Made by a program: the position numbers and the translations under genes. Below are positions 5,312 through 7,026 of a DNA stretch of 7,026 nucleotides, piece after piece (position 1 is the stretch's first letter; every line of letters starts with the position of its first letter). The notes beneath the pieces are model-generated. The model was given only the letters and a program-made list of their open reading frames with translations, did not search any database and was not told the origin of the DNA. The DNA comes from an uncultured Selenomonadales bacterium. Its GTDB lineage: Bacteria; Bacillota; Negativicutes; Selenomonadales; Selenomonadaceae. The DNA lies in contig CALEPR010000103.1 of assembly GCA_937910665.1 (NCBI GenBank), positions 1 through 7,026 on the forward strand, in the 5' to 3' direction.

Positions 5312-5364
5312 GATGAAAATTCCTTATGCTCTCGAACACCAAAACACTCACACGCTCCATCACC
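5287..5364. repeat. Imperfect palindromic repeat, copy B
   Basis: It shares with copy A, in the same order and orientation, AGAGTGT (5287-5293), TGAGAGTGT (5299-5307) and ACACTCACAC (5344-5353). The right-arm match to copy A is 16 of 21 bases over 5344-5364. CTTATGCTCTC (5323-5333) is the exact inverse of an 11-mer in copy A. Its own arms pair imperfectly (GGAG...GAGTGT against ACACTC...CTCC). The centre is shorter than in copy A. Together the two copies bracket the DUF262 gene. Confidence 0.55.
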
Positions 5365-5374
5365 GATGTGTAGG

Positions 5375-5400
5375 ATCGGAAAAATTTATCGGAAAAATTT
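5375..5400 (+). repeat. Perfect 13-bp tandem duplication
   Basis: ATCGGAAAAATTT occurs twice with no spacer (5375-5387 and 5388-5400), followed by AT-rich DNA including the near-palindrome AGAAAATTTTTCT (around 5438-5450). Short direct repeats beside an AT-rich stretch and upstream of DNA-handling genes resemble iterons of a replication origin. With only two copies and no initiator gene in view, this is suggestive only. Confidence 0.5.
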
Positions 5401-5460
5401 AAAGCGGTTTTTGAAATAAAAGGGTTTCGCTACCATCAGAAAATTTTTCTCTAAAAACTA

Positions 5461-5505
5461 CGGGCAGATCGGGGGACGCTCGCCGCTCCCCCTAAAATTT
5501 GCCCG
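5461..5505 (+). promoter_or_regulatory. Two-tier GC-rich hairpin in the leader of the ATPase gene
   Basis: The outer stem is CGGGCA (5461-5466) with TGCCCG (5500-5505). The inner stem is GGGGGA (5471-5476) with TCCCCC (5487-5492), and the loop is CGCTCGCCGC. The hairpin ends 8 bases before the ribosome site AAAGGAG (5514-5520). No U tract follows on either strand, so it is not a standard terminator. It may control translation or stability of the recombination operon mRNA, or act as a DNA structure. Confidence 0.5.
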
Positions 5506-5530
5506 GCTGAACGAAAGGAGATTTTACCGA

Positions 5531-6220
5531 ATGTCAAGATTGATCCTGGTTTACGGGCAACCGGCAAGCGGCAAGAGTTACGCACTCCGAACGCTTGATC
5601 CCGCGTCAACTTTCATAATCGACGCGGACAAAAAACACGGCTTGCCTTGGCGCGGCTGGAAGAAGAACTACGTCCCCGGCAGAAACTACAGTACCCGCAA
5701 TATGCCGAATGATATTTATCAAACGCTGAAAACTCTCGGCGGCGACAATGAAAAGTGGAAACACATAAAAACCATTGTCGTTGACGGCTTGAACACAACA
5801 ATGGTAAACCGTCAAATTTTCGACACGGCGACCGGCTTTAACAAGTGGAACAACATTGCCGCCGACATCTACAAAATTTTCGACCTGTCGAAGGATTTGC
5901 GGGAAGATTTGACCGTCGTAATCAACGCTCACGTCAAGCCCGCAACCAAAGAGGAAGAAAGCTCCGTCGACCACTTGAAAACTCCCGGCAGTATGCTGGA
6001 AAAAATAAACCTCGAAAGCCTTTGTCAATATGTTTTTTACGCAAAGTGCGATAAGGACGGCAATTATTTCTTTGAAACCTCGCCGCAAAATTCAACGGCG
6101 AGAAGTCCGGAAGGTTGTTTCGATCCGACTATCCCGAATGATATGCAAGCCGCTATCTGCACTATAGAAAAATATGAAAATGAAGATGATGATGATGATG
6201 AAACGGAGGTCAAAGAATGA
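5531..6220 (+). CDS. RecA-fold ATPase, AAA_24 / Sak4-like recombination protein
   Basis: This is a 229-residue protein. Walker A is GQPASGKS at residues 9-16 and Walker B is TIVVDG at 81-86 with Asp85. NAHV (132-135) fits the polar sensor strand, and FIIDADKKHGLPWRGWKKNY (28-47) is a signature of the phage AAA_24 (PF13479) nucleotide-binding family. Later markers are KTPGSMLEKINLESLCQYVFY (150-170) and TARSPEGCFDPTIPND (189-204). The family includes Sak4-type RecA/Rad51-like single-strand annealing ATPases of phages, which act with an ssDNA-binding partner. The tail is acidic (EDDDDDE), encoded by five GAT codons in a row at 6185-6199, a slippage-prone tract. AAAGGAG lies 10 bases before the ATG. 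Its stop overlaps the next start by four bases (ATGA), so translation is probably coupled to the SSB-like protein, which supports a shared job. Confidence 0.88.
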   Translation: MSRLILVYGQPASGKSYALRTLDPASTFIIDADKKHGLPWRGWKKNYVPGRNYSTRNMPNDIYQTLKTLGGDNEKWKHIKTIVVDGLNTTMVNRQIFDTATGFNKWNNIAADIYKIFDLSKDLREDLTVVINAHVKPATKEEESSVDHLKTPGSMLEKINLESLCQYVFYAKCDKDGNYFFETSPQNSTARSPEGCFDPTIPNDMQAAICTIEKYENEDDDDDETEVKE

Positions 6221-6867
6221 TTCTTTTGAAAGATTATGACAATGTAAGAGCTACAGATGCCGGCGAATTTGTAAGACTCCCCGCCGACGGTTATGTTTGC
6301 AAAATTATCAATGTGAAGGCGGAAACTTCAAAGGCAGGAAATCCGATGCTGGTCTTTGCGGTTGATATTGCGGAAGGCGAATTTGCCGGCTATTTTATCG
6401 ACCAATATAAACGCAGACAGCAATGGAACAAAGACGGTGCAAAATATCCGAATGACGCAGTTTACCGGCAGCTGATTTTCGACACGCACAGCGGCAAACT
6501 GAATACAAACTTGAAAGGTATGTTGACGGCGATTGAAAATTCCAATCCGGGTTTCTCCGTCAAAGGAACTTCAACCAACAACGGCAACGGTGACTTCAGC
6601 TTTAACGAAGAGACGCTCAAAGGTAAACTCTGCGGATTCGTTTTCGGAGAAGAGGAATATATCAACGGCGACGGCACGACCGGCGTTGCGATCCGAATCA
6701 AATACCCGCGTTCCGTTGAAAATATCCGCAGCGGTAAATTCCGGATTCCGGAATTAAAGAAAGCGGAAATTCCCGGAAGTTTTTCAAACACTCCGACCAA
6801 TTCGACCGAACCCAATGCGACTTTCGACAATCTTTCATCGGTCGAAAATGAAGATGTTCCGTTTTAA
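6217..6867 (+). CDS. ssDNA-binding protein, DUF669-like, with SSB-type tip
   Basis: This is a 216-residue protein. Residues 15-165 resemble the DUF669 (PF05037) phage family, thought to be OB-fold ssDNA-binding proteins: GEFVRLPADGYVCKIINV, MLVFAVDIAEGEFAGYF and later LKGKLCGFVFGEEEY. Residues 180-205 are a Pro/Ser/Thr/Asn-rich linker, and the protein ends NEDVPF. That resembles the acidic, Phe-ended tip of bacterial SSB (DDDIPF), which recruits DNA-repair partners. The order of core, disordered linker and acidic tip is the SSB plan. GGAGG precedes the ATG by 8 bases and the ATG overlaps the ATPase stop codon. It is expected to coat phage ssDNA and work with the upstream ATPase in annealing or replication. 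The family call is by motif memory; the tip is plainly visible. Confidence 0.82.
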   Translation: MILLKDYDNVRATDAGEFVRLPADGYVCKIINVKAETSKAGNPMLVFAVDIAEGEFAGYFIDQYKRRQQWNKDGAKYPNDAVYRQLIFDTHSGKLNTNLKGMLTAIENSNPGFSVKGTSTNNGNGDFSFNEETLKGKLCGFVFGEEEYINGDGTTGVAIRIKYPRSVENIRSGKFRIPELKKAEIPGSFSNTPTNSTEPNATFDNLSSVENEDVPF

Positions 6868-6882
6868 GAAGGAGTGAATCTC

Positions 6883-7026
6883 ATGGGCGATTGGATCATC
6901 AAAGACGACGGTGCGGCAGACTGGGCATTGGAAAAAATCAAGAATCACCGCGCAACGATCAAAACGGCAGAAGAAAAATATAAAAGTCTTTTGGAATGGT
7001 ATAAAGAGCGTTGCGAAAAGTGCCTT
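6883..7026 (+). CDS. Partial coiled-coil phage protein, possibly Gam-like
   Basis: The first 48 residues are present and the frame is open at the right edge. It begins MGDWIIKDDGAADWALEKIK and continues as a charged helix with Trp/Tyr (KTAEEKYKSLLEWYKERCEK). The N-terminal pattern W-I-x-D-D-x-x-A-D-W-A-L-x-K-I resembles phage proteins annotated as Gam-like host-nuclease inhibitors or Gp157-type proteins, which form long antiparallel coiled coils. AAGGAG (6869-6874) lies 8 bases before the ATG, and the gene follows the SSB-like gene by 15 bases, so it is part of the recombination operon. A Gam role would fit neighbours that process DNA ends. The short visible length keeps this tentative. Confidence 0.7.
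   Translation, partial: MGDWIIKDDGAADWALEKIKNHRATIKTAEEKYKSLLEWYKERCEKCL

Larger units (their letters stand above)
5029..5530. other. About 500-base intergenic region with several structures
   Basis: No convincing gene fills this stretch. From left to right it holds: a terminator-like hairpin read on the minus strand (5051-5080); a strong ribosome site AAGGAGG (5113-5119) with no good start codon behind it; a weak 45-codon frame (5174-5311); a 7-bp inverted repeat (5224-5249); palindrome copy B (5287-5364); a perfect 13-bp tandem duplication (5375-5400); and a GC-rich two-tier hairpin (5461-5505) just before the ATPase gene. Such a long gap is unusual in an early phage operon. It may mark an insertion scar, a replication or recombination site, or a non-coding RNA. 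No clear sigma-70 promoter for the downstream operon was found. Confidence 0.6.

Noticed and set aside
2871..5364. A complete transposon bounded by palindromes A and B
   Set aside because: No transposase gene, no matching terminal inverted repeats and no target-site duplication are visible; the copies are direct, not inverted.
5287..5400. A short CRISPR array
   Set aside because: The repeats are too few, of different kinds, and either directly tandem or imperfect palindromes; there are no regularly sized spacers.
5606..6088. A 160-codon open frame on the minus strand
   Set aside because: It is antisense to the ATPase gene, whose Walker motifs are clear, and has no coherent family features.
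6462..6830. A 122-codon minus-strand frame
   Set aside because: It is antisense to the DUF669-like gene, which has a recognised N-terminal pattern and an SSB-type tip.

Overview
The window looks like the lysogeny/early region of a temperate, siphovirus-type prophage in a low-to-mid GC bacterium. The host is probably a Firmicute, possibly a Negativicute. That placement is an inference from the strong GGAGG-type ribosome binding sites, the AT-rich lineage of the genes and the phage families present; no host housekeeping gene is visible. No integrase, att site, tRNA, rRNA, insertion sequence or CRISPR array was found.

Left arm, minus strand (1-788): the 5' end of a lipoprotein gene with a clear lipobox, cut by the window edge; then a rho-independent terminator; then a repressor with an XRE helix-turn-helix but no S24 peptidase domain. 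Switch (789-929): two divergent near-consensus promoters with a family of TTTAGGA/TCCTAAA half-sites, the expected layout of a phage genetic switch. Early rightward genes (930-3202): a 60-residue helical protein, a Bro-N/KilAC antirepressor, an unrecognised 284-residue protein, a doubtful basic ORF and a small acidic Tyr/Asp-rich protein.

Cassette (about 2871-5364): a single-chain DUF262-DUF1524 protein (GmrSD/SspE-like nuclease architecture) is bracketed by two related imperfect palindromes in the same orientation. It reads as an accessory anti-phage cargo gene inserted in the early operon. About 500 bases of non-coding DNA follow, with several distinct structures: a minus-strand terminator-like hairpin, a 7-bp inverted repeat, the second palindrome, a perfect 13-bp tandem duplication and a two-tier GC-rich hairpin just ahead of the next gene.

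Right arm (5531-7026): a recombination module in one tight operon. It holds an AAA_24/Sak4-like RecA-fold ATPase, a DUF669-type ssDNA-binding protein whose C terminus ends in the SSB-like tip EDVPF, and the start of a coiled-coil, possibly Gam-like protein. The working picture is that the repressor holds the rightward promoter shut, the antirepressor relieves it, and the right-arm proteins handle phage DNA. The lipoprotein and the DUF262 protein are candidate lysogen-protection factors.
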